Positions 15,727 through 24,300 of a DNA stretch of 64,000 nucleotides are shown one piece after another. The position numbers and the translations under genes were made by a program. The notes beneath the pieces are model-generated. The model did no database searches, was not told the DNA's origin, and saw only the letters and a list, made by a program, of their open reading frames with translations. Positions within the stretch are counted from its first letter, which is position 1, and every line of letters begins with the position of its first letter. Source of the stretch: JAMCRM01 sp035561075. Lineage in GTDB: Bacteria; Acidobacteriota; Terriglobia; Bryobacterales; Bryobacteraceae. The DNA is taken from contig DATMYF010000023.1 in the NCBI GenBank assembly GCA_035561075.1, positions 1 to 64,000 of the forward strand. The letters are read 5' to 3'.

Positions 15727-18700
15727 TGTTGGACTGGCTACTCGCGGCCCCAACCGTGATCACCAGCGGCTGGGATCCCGACGGTGCATCCTCCGGCACC
15801 AGAACGTTGAGTTGCAGCACGCCCGTTACGAATCCGGGCGCGGATCCGGCATAGAGGACCTGGGCGGTCCTGCCCCCAATCGTTGCAGTAGGGGTCACCA
15901 GCGGTTTCGCCAGTCCCTCGCCGTTACCCGGGGTGACCCTGCCCGTGATGCCGCGCGGGTTGGTCTGGCCCTCACCGGTGGCATAGACGACCACCACCGA
16001 GCCCTTTGCCGCGGCATTCGCCGTGTTGTTAATGCTGTAGTCCTGGTTGAGTATGCTGCCCTGGCCGCTGCCGGCCGAATTAGCGGCAAAAATCCCGGGC
16101 GCGGTATCCGCTACCCTAAGCTCCAGCGCCGCGGAGGTGATCTCTTTGTAGCGCACCTGCACGCGGGTGGTGACGCGTCCCGCGATTTCGTACGGGACCA
16201 CCGCCCCGATCTGGGTGCCGGAAACGTAGATGAGTGGCGCCGGGATGCCGTCAAAGAGCACCTGGGTACTGTCCAGTGTGGTCTCGACGGTCCCCTGCGC
16301 GGTCAGCTTGAGTTCGGCCATCACAGTCGGGCCGAAGTTGGTGCCGCCGATTACCACGATTTCACCGGGGGCCACCGGACCGGCCGCCCAACTCGCGGCG
16401 TTGGCGATGGCGGTTACGGCCGGGGCCGGCAGCGCCGCTACGATAAGTACCACCGTAATGGTCTGGGGGGTATTGCTCGCCGCCGCCGAAGCGACCGTGA
16501 TCGTACCCTCATACCTGCCCGCCACGAGGTTGGCCGGATTCACCCGGATGGCCAAGGTAGCCGGCGTCGGGCTGCTGACCGGCTCCACCGAAAGCCACTG
16601 GCCGCCGGACGCGGTAGCCGCTGCCGCGGTGAAGTTCAGGGGCCCGCCGGTCGAAGTGACGACTACGGCCTGCGCCGCCGGCGCCTGGCTCCCGACCTGA
16701 TGATTGAAAGTTAGAGACGCCGGGTTCAGCAGCATCGTCTGGGCGGCCCCGACCGTGAGATTCACCTGGATGGTCTGGGGGCTGTTGGCCGCCCCTGGCG
16801 AAGTAACGGTCACGGTGCCCTGGTAAGTGCCCTGGGGCAAGCCGGTACCGTTCACCTGGATGGCGATTTGCCCCGGCGTGGTACCGCTGGTCGCGGCCAC
16901 TGAGATCCAGTTGGCGGAGGGTGTGGCGGCGAAGCTCAGGGCTCCACTGGTGCTGGCTATGGTGACGTTCTGCGTAGGTGCGGAACCGCCCAGCGGCATG
17001 GTGAACGAGAGCGAATTGGCCGAGAGTTGCAGCGAGCCGGCCGCCACCGTCAAAATCACCGGAACCGTTACCGGGCTGTTGGGCACCGCGGCTCCGCTCG
17101 ATACGTACGTGGCGGAAATTTGCACGCTGCCGGTGTACTTACCCGGACCGAGGAGCCCGGGGATGGCCCTTACGGTGACCGGCGCGGACGTACCCGTGGT
17201 CCCGATATTCGGACCCACCTGAAGCCACGGAGTTTCCGTAATGGCGGTCCAGCGGAGCGCCTCGCCCGTGCTGTAGATGGCCAGTTCCTTTTCGCTTGGC
17301 GTGCCGCCGACCGAACTCAGAGTCAACGGCGTCGGAGAATTGGTGAAGAGCAGCGCAGAGGTGCTCACGTACAGCTTCACCGGGATGTTCAGAGGGCTAT
17401 TCGGCACTGCGGCCCCACTCGGGTTGGTCGCGGTCACGGTGACGATTCCCTCGTGGGAACCCGCTGCCAGCCCGGTCGGGTTCACCGAGATGGCGAGGGC
17501 GCCGGGAGTAGATGCGGCCGTAGCGGTAGCGGTGAGCCAGTTCGCGTTGCTGCCCGCCGAGTAGTTCAACGGCGCGCCGGTGCTGCTGGTGAGGGACACC
17601 GCGATATTCGTTGGCGTCGGGTAGGCTTGCCCCATCTGGAAGACGAACGGCAGCGCGGCGGGCGTTGTGGTGCCGTCCGCCATGAGCAGCGGGTCGTTGG
17701 CCACTTTCAGGGTCACGGCGATGTTCTGGCTGGCATTGCCGGCCGCGCTGACGGTGACGGTGCCGGTGTAAGTACCGGGCGTCAAAGAACCGGGCCGCAC
17801 CCCGATGGCGATGGTGCCGGGGGTTGCGCCGGTGGCCGCCCGCACGTCAATCCAGGACGTCGCCGTAGTGACGCTATAGGGGATGGCCGTGCTGGTGCTC
17901 GCGGTAGCGACGGTCTGATCGGCGGGGGCCACGTCGCCCATCTGGTAGTTGAACGTCAGCGCCATAGGGCTCATGGTCAACAGCGGGCCGCTGCTCACGT
18001 TCAGGGTGACGGGAACCCTTACGCTGGTGGCGCCCTGTGCCGCGATCACGATCTCCGTCTCGTTATTGCCCGCGTGCGCGCGGTCGGGAAGGACCGTGAT
18101 CCGCAGGGGCACGGGCGAGCCGGTCGTGACCGAACCGCTAGAAGGAAAGACATTCAGCCAGTTGGCCGACGGAGGCAGCGTCGCTACAAACACCAACTGA
18201 CTACCCGTAGTGGAGAGCATGACCTGCTGGTCGGTAACCGCGGGCACCCCGGTCTGGACGTTAAACGCCAGTGCGCCCGGCGTAGCCGTCAATGTCGGGA
18301 CGGGAGCTATCGTGAGGGTCACGAGGATTTCGAGTGGCACCGTCACTCCTGTCAGCGGAGTAACCGTCACCTTGCCCGTGTAAGTCCCCGCGGCAATAGT
18401 GGACAGGGCCGCGGATTTCAGGCTGATGCCGATGAGAGCTGTGGCCGTCCCGGCGGTCCCGACGGTTGTGGAACCGCTCGCGGGCGTGGCTTCGAGCCAA
18501 TCGCCGCCGGATACAGTGCTCGCCTCGACGCGGAAACTCACCGCCGCCGGACTGCTGATCTGCACGGACTGGGTGGAAGGCGTGGCACCCCCAACCTGGT
18601 AATTGAAAGCCGCCGATGCGGGGCTCGCCGCCAGTTGCCCGAGGTTCAAAGTCACGACGACTTCCTGCTGTACACCGGCGATCGTGACGGTCACTTTGCC

Positions 18701-19021
18701 GACGTTCGGTCCGGCCGGCAGATTTGTCGGGTTGGCGGTGACGGTGAAAGCCGCAGGCAAGTTATTGCCGCTGGCGGGGCTGATCGAAAGCCATGGAGCG
18801 CTCGTAGCAGCCGAAGCCAGGAAGGCGACCGGCGTCCCAGCGGGGGCGTTGGTGGACGGTACCAAGGTCCCCGACACCGCGGCAGTGCTTCCGGCCTGTG
18901 CCGTTAAGGCCAGCGAAGATGGAGTGAGTTGCAGCGTGTATTGCGCGAGGGCCGGAAAAGCCCCGGCCAGCAGCATCAAGACAATTGCGATCGTGGATGA
19001 ATTCCGATTGATCCTGTTCAC
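15707..19021 (-). CDS. Giant secreted BACON-repeat protein with C-terminal TIGR03437-type domain
   Basis: About 1104 residues from a GTG at 19021; GGGAGG sits six bases upstream and a Sec leader (IVLMLLAGAFPALAQ) follows at once, which decides the start. Eight tandem BACON-like beta-sandwich repeats of 85-110 residues follow, each with an 'xNWLxVxPxSGxTPG' motif and a 'GxYxGTVTVT' strand. The last 220 residues (AIANAASWAAGPVAPGEIVV, PGIFAANSAGSGQGSILNQD, YATGEGQTNP) are the TIGR03437 domain, common in Solibacter relatives. BACON modules often bind glycans. It is presumably extracellular or surface-bound; function unknown. Confidence 0.85.
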   Translation of the reverse strand: MNRINRNSSTIAIVLMLLAGAFPALAQYTLQLTPSSLALTAQAGSTAAVSGTLVPSTNAPAGTPVAFLASAATSAPWLSISPASGNNLPAAFTVTANPTNLPAGPNVGKVTVTIAGVQQEVVVTLNLGQLAASPASAAFNYQVGGATPSTQSVQISSPAAVSFRVEASTVSGGDWLEATPASGSTTVGTAGTATALIGISLKSAALSTIAAGTYTGKVTVTPLTGVTVPLEILVTLTIAPVPTLTATPGALAFNVQTGVPAVTDQQVMLSTTGSQLVFVATLPPSANWLNVFPSSGSVTTGSPVPLRITVLPDRAHAGNNETEIVIAAQGATSVRVPVTLNVSSGPLLTMSPMALTFNYQMGDVAPADQTVATASTSTAIPYSVTTATSWIDVRAATGATPGTIAIGVRPGSLTPGTYTGTVTVSAAGNASQNIAVTLKVANDPLLMADGTTTPAALPFVFQMGQAYPTPTNIAVSLTSSTGAPLNYSAGSNANWLTATATAASTPGALAISVNPTGLAAGSHEGIVTVTATNPSGAAVPNSPLNIPVKLYVSTSALLFTNSPTPLTLSSVGGTPSEKELAIYSTGEALRWTAITETPWLQVGPNIGTTGTSAPVTVRAIPGLLGPGKYTGSVQISATYVSSGAAVPNSPVTVPVILTVAAGSLQLSANSLSFTMPLGGSAPTQNVTIASTSGALSFAATPSANWISVAATSGTTPGQIAIQVNGTGLPQGTYQGTVTVTSPGAANSPQTIQVNLTVGAAQTMLLNPASLTFNHQVGSQAPAAQAVVVTSTGGPLNFTAAAATASGGQWLSVEPVSSPTPATLAIRVNPANLVAGRYEGTITVASAAASNTPQTITVVLIVAALPAPAVTAIANAASWAAGPVAPGEIVVIGGTNFGPTVMAELKLTAQGTVETTLDSTQVLFDGIPAPLIYVSGTQIGAVVPYEIAGRVTTRVQVRYKEITSAALELRVADTAPGIFAANSAGSGQGSILNQDYSINNTANAAAKGSVVVVYATGEGQTNPRGITGRVTPGNGEGLAKPLVTPTATIGGRTAQVLYAGSAPGFVTGVLQLNVLVPEDAPSGSQPLVITVGAASSQSNITVAIR
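15760..16420 (-). other. TIGR03437-type C-terminal domain of the BACON protein
   Basis: Protein motifs in order are an IPT-like opening with APGEIVVIGGTNFGP, PLIYVSGTQIGAVVPYEI, DTAPGIFAANSAGSGQGSIL, VVVYATGEGQTNP and a close with GVLQLNVLVPEDAPSGSQP. From memory these match the Solibacter-enriched TIGR03437 family, usually placed at the C-terminus of long repeat proteins. It may act in surface attachment or sorting, but no function is established. Confidence 0.75.
16420..18950 (-). repeat. Eight tandem BACON-like domain repeats (coding)
   Basis: Within the giant secreted protein, eight diverged repeats each end with a 'L/V-x-x-G-x-Y-x-G-T-V-T-V' strand and carry a W-[LI] core motif (for example PWLSISPASG, NWLNVFPSSG, NWISVAATSG, QWLSVEPVSS). 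Two adjacent units also share the linker GAAVPNSP. The divergence between units suggests old duplications rather than recent slippage. Confidence 0.7.
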
Positions 19022-19234
19022 AAATCCTCCCAAGCTCCGAACCACTGGCACAAACTGCGGCGCTAACCTGTCTGTTTTCGTTTGGTATGTAAAAGCACGG
19101 CTCTTGGCAACCCGCTTATTGGTGCTCTTGATGAGGGGAATCAAAGAGATAGGAACGGGGCTGGGTGCCGGCGAGCAGATGCTCCCGGGCGAAATCGGGC
19201 AAGCCGGACACACCGCTGTATCGCGGGGCCACGC

Positions 19235-19807
19235 TCAGGCGGATCCGTACAGCCTGCGCTCCCGGAGATAGGCCAGCACGGGCGGGGGTACCGGGACAGT
19301 CAGGTCTCCGGCGGCCAGCCTTTGGCGTACATCGGAAGAGGATACCGTCAAATCCAGCCTCTCGAGGCGATGGACCCGCGCACCCGGCGGAACCTCATAC
19401 TGGTGCCCCGGACGGCTCGCCACGATAAACGTCACCAGCCGCACCACGTCTTCCCATTGGCGCCAGGTCCGGATTTCCGCAAAGGCATCGGCGCCAATCA
19501 GGAAAAACGGCTCGACGCCGGGGCCCATGCGTGCCCGCACCTTTTCTATAGTGCGGATGGAATAGCTGCGCTCCTCCCCGGCTTCCAGGCGTGAGGGCTC
19601 GAACGCGGGCTCGCCGGCGCAGGCCAGTTCCACCATGCGGTAACGGTCCTCGTAGCCCGCACGGGTAACCGCGGTTTTGTGCGGTGGATTAGCGGCGGGG
19701 ATGAACAGTACGCGGTCGAGGCGGCACGCCCTCACGGCTTCGCGCGCCAAGGCAAGGTGCGCATTGTGAATGGGGTCGAACGTGCCGCCGAAGATGGACA
19801 GTTGCAA
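19235..19807 (-). CDS. nadD: Nicotinate-nucleotide adenylyltransferase
   Basis: 190 residues from a TTG start at 19807, four bases past the stop of the DUF1080 gene. SIFGGTFDPIHNAHL has the nucleotidyltransferase T/HxGH-type motif (GGTFDPxHxxH), VLFIPAANPPHK the substrate loop, FFLIGADAF the D/N site, and VSSSDVRQRL the C-terminal ISSTxIR-like motif. NadD adenylates nicotinate mononucleotide to deamido-NAD in NAD synthesis. It is the last gene of a minus-strand run (dusB, rnhA, cyclophilin, DUF1080). The TTG start is forced because the first strand MQLSIFGG begins there. Confidence 0.92.
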   Translation of the reverse strand: MQLSIFGGTFDPIHNAHLALAREAVRACRLDRVLFIPAANPPHKTAVTRAGYEDRYRMVELACAGEPAFEPSRLEAGEERSYSIRTIEKVRARMGPGVEPFFLIGADAFAEIRTWRQWEDVVRLVTFIVASRPGHQYEVPPGARVHRLERLDLTVSSSDVRQRLAAGDLTVPVPPPVLAYLRERRLYGSA

Positions 19808-19811
19808 CGCG

Positions 19812-20414
19812 CTACCGCAGCTCCCGGATGGCGATGTTACGGAAGGACGCTTGCATCGCGGGGCCCTTGTGCAGTTGCAGCGCGATGATGCCTTCGGTGC
19901 GGGCGGAATCGTGAAGGTCCGCGGTGACCATGCCGTTCAGCTTGATCTGGATGTGGTCGCCCTCGCAGAGGATCTCGTAAGTGTTCCAGTCGTCCTTCTT
20001 GAACGCCTGGCTGCCCTTCTCTTTCCAGGTGTTCACCATGATGCCGCGCTTGCCCTTCTCGTCGTAGATATTACCCCAGTAGTTGTCCGGGTTGGCGGCG
20101 GCATCGGCCTGATAGCCGCGCACTACCCAATTGGGCATCGCTTCGCTGCGGAATTGGACCCCGCTGTTGTGGTTCCGCACCTTCATATCGAGCCGCAGCA
20201 CGAAGTTCCGGAACGACTTCCTGGTAATCAGAAACGAATTGTCGTCGAGGGTGACGCCTTCGGTAGAGCCCACGATGACGCCGTCCTGCACCTTCCAGAG
20301 GCGGGGATCGCCGTCCCAGCCGTTCAGGTTCTTGCCGTTAAACAGCGGCTTGAAGCCGTCGGCGGCGAGCATCGCGCAGGCCGCCGCGGCGAGAAGCAAC
20401 AGATATCTCTTCAT
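19812..20414 (-). CDS. Secreted DUF1080 (3-keto-disaccharide hydrolase-like) protein
   Basis: 200 residues with a Sec leader (MKRYLLLLAAAACAMLAADG). GFKPLFNGKNLNGWDGD opens the DUF1080 jelly-roll fold, and FVLRLDMKVRNHNSGVQFRS plus YQADAAANPDNYWGNIYDEKG and WNTYEILCEGDHIQIKLNG are the other family marks. The family adopts a concanavalin-like fold, and some members hydrolyse 3-keto-glycosides; substrate here is unknown. It lies in a run with cyclophilin (7-bp gap) and nadD (4-bp gap). A second, separate DUF1080 gene is at 38584-39351. Confidence 0.85.
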   Translation of the reverse strand: MKRYLLLLAAAACAMLAADGFKPLFNGKNLNGWDGDPRLWKVQDGVIVGSTEGVTLDDNSFLITRKSFRNFVLRLDMKVRNHNSGVQFRSEAMPNWVVRGYQADAAANPDNYWGNIYDEKGKRGIMVNTWKEKGSQAFKKDDWNTYEILCEGDHIQIKLNGMVTADLHDSARTEGIIALQLHKGPAMQASFRNIAIRELR

Positions 20415-20421
20415 TTCGAGC

Positions 20422-20910
20422 TCAAGCTTTGACGATCTTAATGGAGTTGATTTTGACCTCTTGACTGGGCCGGTCCTGGCTGTTGCGCGGGAGCCTCGAG
20501 ATCTTTTCGACCACGTCGTAGCCTTCCGTAACTTCGCCGAAGATGCTGTGCCTGTTATCGAGCCACGGTGTGGCCGCTACGGTAACGAAGAACTGGCTGC
20601 CGTTGGTATTTGGCCCGGCGTTGGCCATAGAGAGAAGGCCGGGCTTGGTGTGCTTGAGTTCGGGGTGGAACTCGTCCGGGAAGTTGTAGCCGGGGCCGCC
20701 GCGGCCCGTGCCGGTCGGGTCGCCTCCCTGGATCATGAAATCCGGGATGACGCGGTGAAAAATGGTGCCGTCGTAAAAGGGCTTACCGGTTTTGGTGCCA
20801 TCTGCCAGGCTCACAAAGTTCTCCACGGTGCGGGGAGCCTTGTCGGCGAAGAGCTTGGCTTTGAACTTGCCCTCGGTGGTATCGAATTCCGCGTAGATCT
20901 CGTTAGGCAT
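20422..20910 (-). CDS. Cyclophilin-type peptidyl-prolyl cis-trans isomerase, cytoplasmic
   Basis: 162 residues from the ATG at 20910; an in-frame TTG at 20916 would add two. No signal peptide, so cytoplasmic. FHRVIPDFMIQGGDPTGTGRGG holds the catalytic Arg and the FMIQGGD motif, LSMANAGPNTNGSQFFV the substrate groove, and LDNRHSIFGEV the final signature (His in place of Trp-containing KWLDG variants). It accelerates proline isomerisation in protein folding. Neighbours on the same strand are rnhA (30 bp upstream) and the DUF1080 gene (7 bp downstream). Confidence 0.93.
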   Translation of the reverse strand: MPNEIYAEFDTTEGKFKAKLFADKAPRTVENFVSLADGTKTGKPFYDGTIFHRVIPDFMIQGGDPTGTGRGGPGYNFPDEFHPELKHTKPGLLSMANAGPNTNGSQFFVTVAATPWLDNRHSIFGEVTEGYDVVEKISRLPRNSQDRPSQEVKINSIKIVKA

Positions 20911-20940
20911 GCCCAATTCTACCGCGCGAGAGAGACGCTT

Positions 20941-21384
20941 TCAGCGGCAGGTTAATTGGCGTGAGGCGGCTTCGCTGGCCAGTTCGTCGGCCCGGTTGTT
21001 GTCGGTGTGGGCGGCGTGGCCCTTAGTCCAGGTCCAGGTGGTCTTGTGGTGGGCCGTGAGGGCGTCCAGTTCCTCCCAGAGGTCCCGATTGACCACCGGT
21101 TTCTTATCCGATGTCATCCAGTTGCGGCGCTTCCAGTTGTGAATCCAGTTGGTAATGCCGTTCTTGACGTATTCGGAGTCCGTGACGATCTCCACTTCAC
21201 AGGGTTCCTTTAGCGCTCGCAGCCCGGCTATGGCCGCCGTCAGTTCCATGCGGTTGTTGGTGGTCCGGGGCTCACAACCGTAGAGCTCACGCCTGAAGTC
21301 GTTATAGCGGAGAATGCAGGCCCAACCGCCGGGACCGGGGTTGCCCTTGCAGGCTCCGTCGGTAATCAGTTTGACTTTTTTCAC
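20941..21384 (-). CDS. rnhA: Ribonuclease HI
   Basis: 147 residues, normal length. The active-site residues are visible: Asp9 in LITDGACKGNPGPGG, Glu47 in NNRMELTAA, Asp69 in VTDSEYV and Asp133 in DNNRADELA, with His123 in TKGHAAH. The enzyme cuts the RNA strand of RNA-DNA hybrids. Its ATG overlaps the stop of dusB by 4 bp, so translation is coupled. The basic handle segment KRRNWMTSDKKPV is present, as in the E. coli enzyme. Confidence 0.95.
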   Translation of the reverse strand: MKKVKLITDGACKGNPGPGGWACILRYNDFRRELYGCEPRTTNNRMELTAAIAGLRALKEPCEVEIVTDSEYVKNGITNWIHNWKRRNWMTSDKKPVVNRDLWEELDALTAHHKTTWTWTKGHAAHTDNNRADELASEAASRQLTCR

Positions 21385-22400
21385 TGGATAGGGGCCGGCT
21401 CGGTCCGGCCGTTGAAGAATTCGTCCACAAGTTCCAGAATCCGCGGCGTCTCGACGGCGCGGTAGATTTCGGCGCGCAAGCGGGCGCCTCCGGTGACGCC
21501 GTGGCTGAAATAGCCGGCGAACTGCTTCATGCGGCCAACCGCGTCGGGTGCGTTGTGGTCGGCCAGCATCCCATAATAAGTCCGCATCATGCCGTAGCGA
21601 TCCTGTTGGGTGGGCTCGTCGTACCGGCCGCCCGCCAGATATTGCGCAATCTGCCGGAAGATCCAGGGGTTATACGACGCCGCGCGCCCGATCATGACAG
21701 CGTCACAGCCGGTTTCGGCCACCATCCGAACGGCGTCTTCCGGGGTGACGATGTCGCCATTGCCGATCACCGGGATCCGCACGGCGGCCTTCACTTCGGC
21801 GATGCGGCTCCAATCCGCCTTCCCTGCATAACCCTGCTCGCGAGTGCGGGGATGGAGCGCCACGGCCTGAAGGCCGCAATCCTCGGCCAGTTGGGCCATT
21901 TGGACGGCCACGAGCTCGTTGTCGTTCCAGCCGGCACGGCACTTCATGGTGAGGGGGATGGAGATGGCCGCCCGCACGGTGCGAAGCAGTTTTTCGACCA
22001 ACGGCAGATCGCGCAGGAGGCCGCTGCCGCCGTTGCACTTCACCACTTTATTTACGGGACAGCCGAAGTTGATGTCCACCACGTCGAAACCGTGGTCCTC
22101 ACAGATACGGGCGGCGGTGGCCATTACCTCCGGGTCGGCCCCGAACAGTTGCGCGGTGATGGGGCGCTCGTCCGGCTGGAACGCCAGGTATCGCATGGTA
22201 CGGCTGGGCTTGCGGGCGCCGCGGGAGGCGCTGATCCCATGGGAGCTGGTGAACTCCGTCATAAGCAGCCCGCACCCGCCCAGGTTGCGGATAAAACGGC
22301 GGAAAATGGTGTCGGTGACCCCCGCCATGGGGGCCAGCACCGTGGCCGGAGCCACCGCGATATTGCCGATGTGAAAGGCGGGTGGAAACAGATGCTGCAT
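21381..22400 (-). CDS. dusB: tRNA-dihydrouridine synthase (DusB type)
   Basis: About 339 residues from the ATG at 22400; MQHLFPPAFHIGNIAV is the natural start, and a 30-residue upstream extension looks spurious. VLAPMAGVTDTIFRR, TAQLFGADPEVMATAA, DINFGCPVNKVVKCNGGSG with the catalytic Cys114, PLTMKCRAGWND, HPRTREQGYAGKADW and GNGDIVTPEDA, plus CDAVMIGRAASYNPWIFRQ are the FMN-binding barrel motifs. It reduces uridines in tRNA using NADPH. It heads the minus-strand run followed by rnhA (4-bp overlap). Confidence 0.92.
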   Translation of the reverse strand: MQHLFPPAFHIGNIAVAPATVLAPMAGVTDTIFRRFIRNLGGCGLLMTEFTSSHGISASRGARKPSRTMRYLAFQPDERPITAQLFGADPEVMATAARICEDHGFDVVDINFGCPVNKVVKCNGGSGLLRDLPLVEKLLRTVRAAISIPLTMKCRAGWNDNELVAVQMAQLAEDCGLQAVALHPRTREQGYAGKADWSRIAEVKAAVRIPVIGNGDIVTPEDAVRMVAETGCDAVMIGRAASYNPWIFRQIAQYLAGGRYDEPTQQDRYGMMRTYYGMLADHNAPDAVGRMKQFAGYFSHGVTGGARLRAEIYRAVETPRILELVDEFFNGRTEPAPIQ

Positions 22401-22495
22401 TGGGGGCTTCAGTCTTTGATTCCTTAATTTTAACGGAGGTAAGCTAGAAACGGAAACCCGGCGTCTGGCGTCTGTCGGGATGAGGAGCAATCACA

Positions 22496-23449
22496 ATGAA
22501 ACCGGTCCACATCGGGCTTATGATTGCCGCCGCGGCGTTCGGCGGAGCCCTGGTGATGAAGATGATGCAGAGTTCGCCCGCGCCGGCGCCGCAACCCGCG
22601 CCCGTAGTGGCTCAACAGCAGCAACCCCAGGCCGAACCACTGCCCATGGCCGAGCCGCTCGTGCCCGCGGCAACACCCCCGGCTCCCACGCCGTTCCCGG
22701 AAAAGCAGCAGCCGGCGCCCCGGCCGGAGCCGAAGAAGCAGGTAACCGCACGGCCGCAGCGCACCGTGGCGGCGAGCCAACCCGCACCGGCGCCCATTAC
22801 GCCAACTCCCCCTCAGGCCGCGCCACCCGCACCGGCACCGGCGCACGAGCCGGCCGCGGAGCCCAGCCCGGTTATGCGCGCCGACCCTACACCTCCGCTG
22901 CCGCCTCCGCCGCCGGCCCCGCCGCAAAAGGTGACCCTGGCCGCCGGCACCACCCTTTCTGTTCGCCTGGTGGAGGCGCTCTCGACCGAACGCAACCAGC
23001 CCGGTGATACGTTCACCGCGACCCTCGATCAGCCGCTGGCGGTGGACGGCCTGGTGATCGCGGAAAGAGGCGCGCGGCTGGAAGGCCGCATCGTTGACCT
23101 GAAAGAGTCCGGCCGGGTGCGCGGCGTCGGCTCGCTCGGGATCGCATTGACAAAACTTCGTACCTCCGATGGCCAGAGCATTAGCATCGCTACCGATACA
23201 TTCACCAAGGAGGCGGCATCGAGCCGTGGCGAAGACGTGAAGCGCGGCGCCGCTACCACGGGCATCGGGGCAGTCATCGGGGCCATCGCTGGGGGCGGTA
23301 AGGGCGCGGCCATCGGGGCCGCCGTAGGTGCGGCAGCCGGCACAGGTACGGCCGTGGCCACGCGCGGCAAGCCCGCCGAACTGGCCAGTGAGACGCGCTT
23401 GAGCTTCCGGCTGAGTGAAGCCGTAACAATCACGGAGCGGCGCCGTTAG
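22496..23449 (+). CDS. Pro-rich envelope protein with C-terminal glycine-zipper region
   Basis: 317 residues. An N-terminal hydrophobic anchor (IGLMIAAAAFGGALVMKMM) is followed by a long Pro/Ala/Gln-rich linker (about 20-145), then a folded domain (VTLAAGTTLSVRLVEALSTE, GDTFTATLDQPLAVDGLVIA, GARLEGRIVDLKESGRV) and a glycine zipper (GIGAVIGAIAGGGKGAAIGA) near the C-terminus. This looks like a membrane-anchored periplasmic protein whose zipper could insert in or pack against a membrane; I recall similar C-terminal domains in Acidobacteria, function unknown. GAGGAG lies nine bases before the ATG. The 3' end overlaps the convergent receiver gene by 4 bp. Confidence 0.72.
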   Translation: MKPVHIGLMIAAAAFGGALVMKMMQSSPAPAPQPAPVVAQQQQPQAEPLPMAEPLVPAATPPAPTPFPEKQQPAPRPEPKKQVTARPQRTVAASQPAPAPITPTPPQAAPPAPAPAHEPAAEPSPVMRADPTPPLPPPPPAPPQKVTLAAGTTLSVRLVEALSTERNQPGDTFTATLDQPLAVDGLVIAERGARLEGRIVDLKESGRVRGVGSLGIALTKLRTSDGQSISIATDTFTKEAASSRGEDVKRGAATTGIGAVIGAIAGGGKGAAIGAAVGAAAGTGTAVATRGKPAELASETRLSFRLSEAVTITERRR

Positions 23450-23829
23450 TCGCCGCCGCTCGATCCGGCAATCCGCTCCACGGCCTCAGCCAGCATCTCA
23501 CCCGAGTAGGGCTTCTGCAGGAAGCTCACGCGCCCGGGGTGGGCTTCCTCTATATGGGCCAGGTCCGCGGCGTAGCCGCTCGAAAGAATGACGTAGGCCT
23601 GCGGGCGCGCGGAGAGAATGCGCCACGCCAACTCCTCGCCGGTGGGGTTCTCCATGGACACGTCGATAATCGCCAGGAAGAACCCCAGCGGCTCCCGTTC
23701 CACCAACCCCCACGCCTCCTCCGTGCTCCCGGTCGAGACCACCTGATAACCCATACGCTCCAGGTAACGGGTCACCAACCTGACCAACTGGGGCTCGTCG
23801 TCTACCACGAGGATAGTCTCTGAGGCCAC
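23446..23829 (-). CDS. Stand-alone response-regulator receiver domain (CheY-like)
   Basis: 127 residues, receiver domain only. The acidic pair is Asp10-Asp11 in ILVVDDEPQLV, the phospho-acceptor Asp56 in LAIIDVSMENPTG, the switch Ser near 83 in VILSSGYA and the conserved Lys106 in FLQKPYS. No output domain follows, and no histidine kinase is adjacent, so the partner is elsewhere. It is likely a phosphorelay intermediate or a CheY-like protein that acts by binding. It diverges from yjbQ with only 25 bp between starts. Confidence 0.9.
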   Translation of the reverse strand: MASETILVVDDEPQLVRLVTRYLERMGYQVVSTGSTEEAWGLVEREPLGFFLAIIDVSMENPTGEELAWRILSARPQAYVILSSGYAADLAHIEEAHPGRVSFLQKPYSGEMLAEAVERIAGSSGGD

Positions 23830-23854
23830 TACCTGGATCGTATACTATCGGGCT

Positions 23855-24268
23855 ATGCGGTTCCATACCGAATACCTCACGTTCCGGACGACCAAGCACC
23901 GTGAATACATCAACATCACGGCGCAGGTAGATTCCGCACTCCGCAAGAGTGGCATACAGGATGGGATGATCCTGGTTTCCGCCATGCACATCACCGCGGG
24001 TGTATATGTCAACGACGCGGAAGATGGCCTGATCGGCGACATCGACGAGTGGCTTGAAAAGCTGGCCCCCTTCCGCGAGGACTATCGCCACCACAGGACC
24101 GGCGAATCGAACGGCGACTCCCACCTGAAGAGCCTGCTGGTACACCACGAAGTGATCGTCCCCGTCACCAAGGGGAAGCTCGATCTCGGCCCGTGGCAGC
24201 AGATCTTTTACGCCGAATTCGACGGGCAACGCTCGAAGCGGCTGATCATCAAAGTGATGGGCGAGTGA
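23855..24268 (+). CDS. YjbQ/UPF0047 family protein
   Basis: 137 residues, the full family length. FRTTKHREYINITAQVD, HITAGVYVNDAEDGLIGDID, YRHHRTGESNGDSHLKS, VHHEVIVPVTKGKLDLGPWQ and IFYAEFDGQRSKR are the conserved segments; the clustered His, Glu and Asp residues likely bind a metal. Some members can substitute as a thiamine-phosphate synthase, but the natural role is not settled. It is followed 32 bp later by an unrelated DUF4139-like gene on the same strand. Confidence 0.88.
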   Translation: MRFHTEYLTFRTTKHREYINITAQVDSALRKSGIQDGMILVSAMHITAGVYVNDAEDGLIGDIDEWLEKLAPFREDYRHHRTGESNGDSHLKSLLVHHEVIVPVTKGKLDLGPWQQIFYAEFDGQRSKRLIIKVMGE

Positions 24269-24300
24269 AAGCTGCGGCGTATTGGCGGCATATAACAACC

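Noticed and set aside
17027..18907. 626-residue Arg/Gly-rich frame opposite the BACON protein
   Set aside because: Low-complexity antisense of the repeat region; the repeats explain the long open frame.
19022..19234. Possible riboswitch or leader RNA before the BACON-protein gene
   Set aside because: I compared the 213-bp leader with the c-di-GMP and cobalamin riboswitch patterns I know and found no match; only the ribosome binding site is clear.
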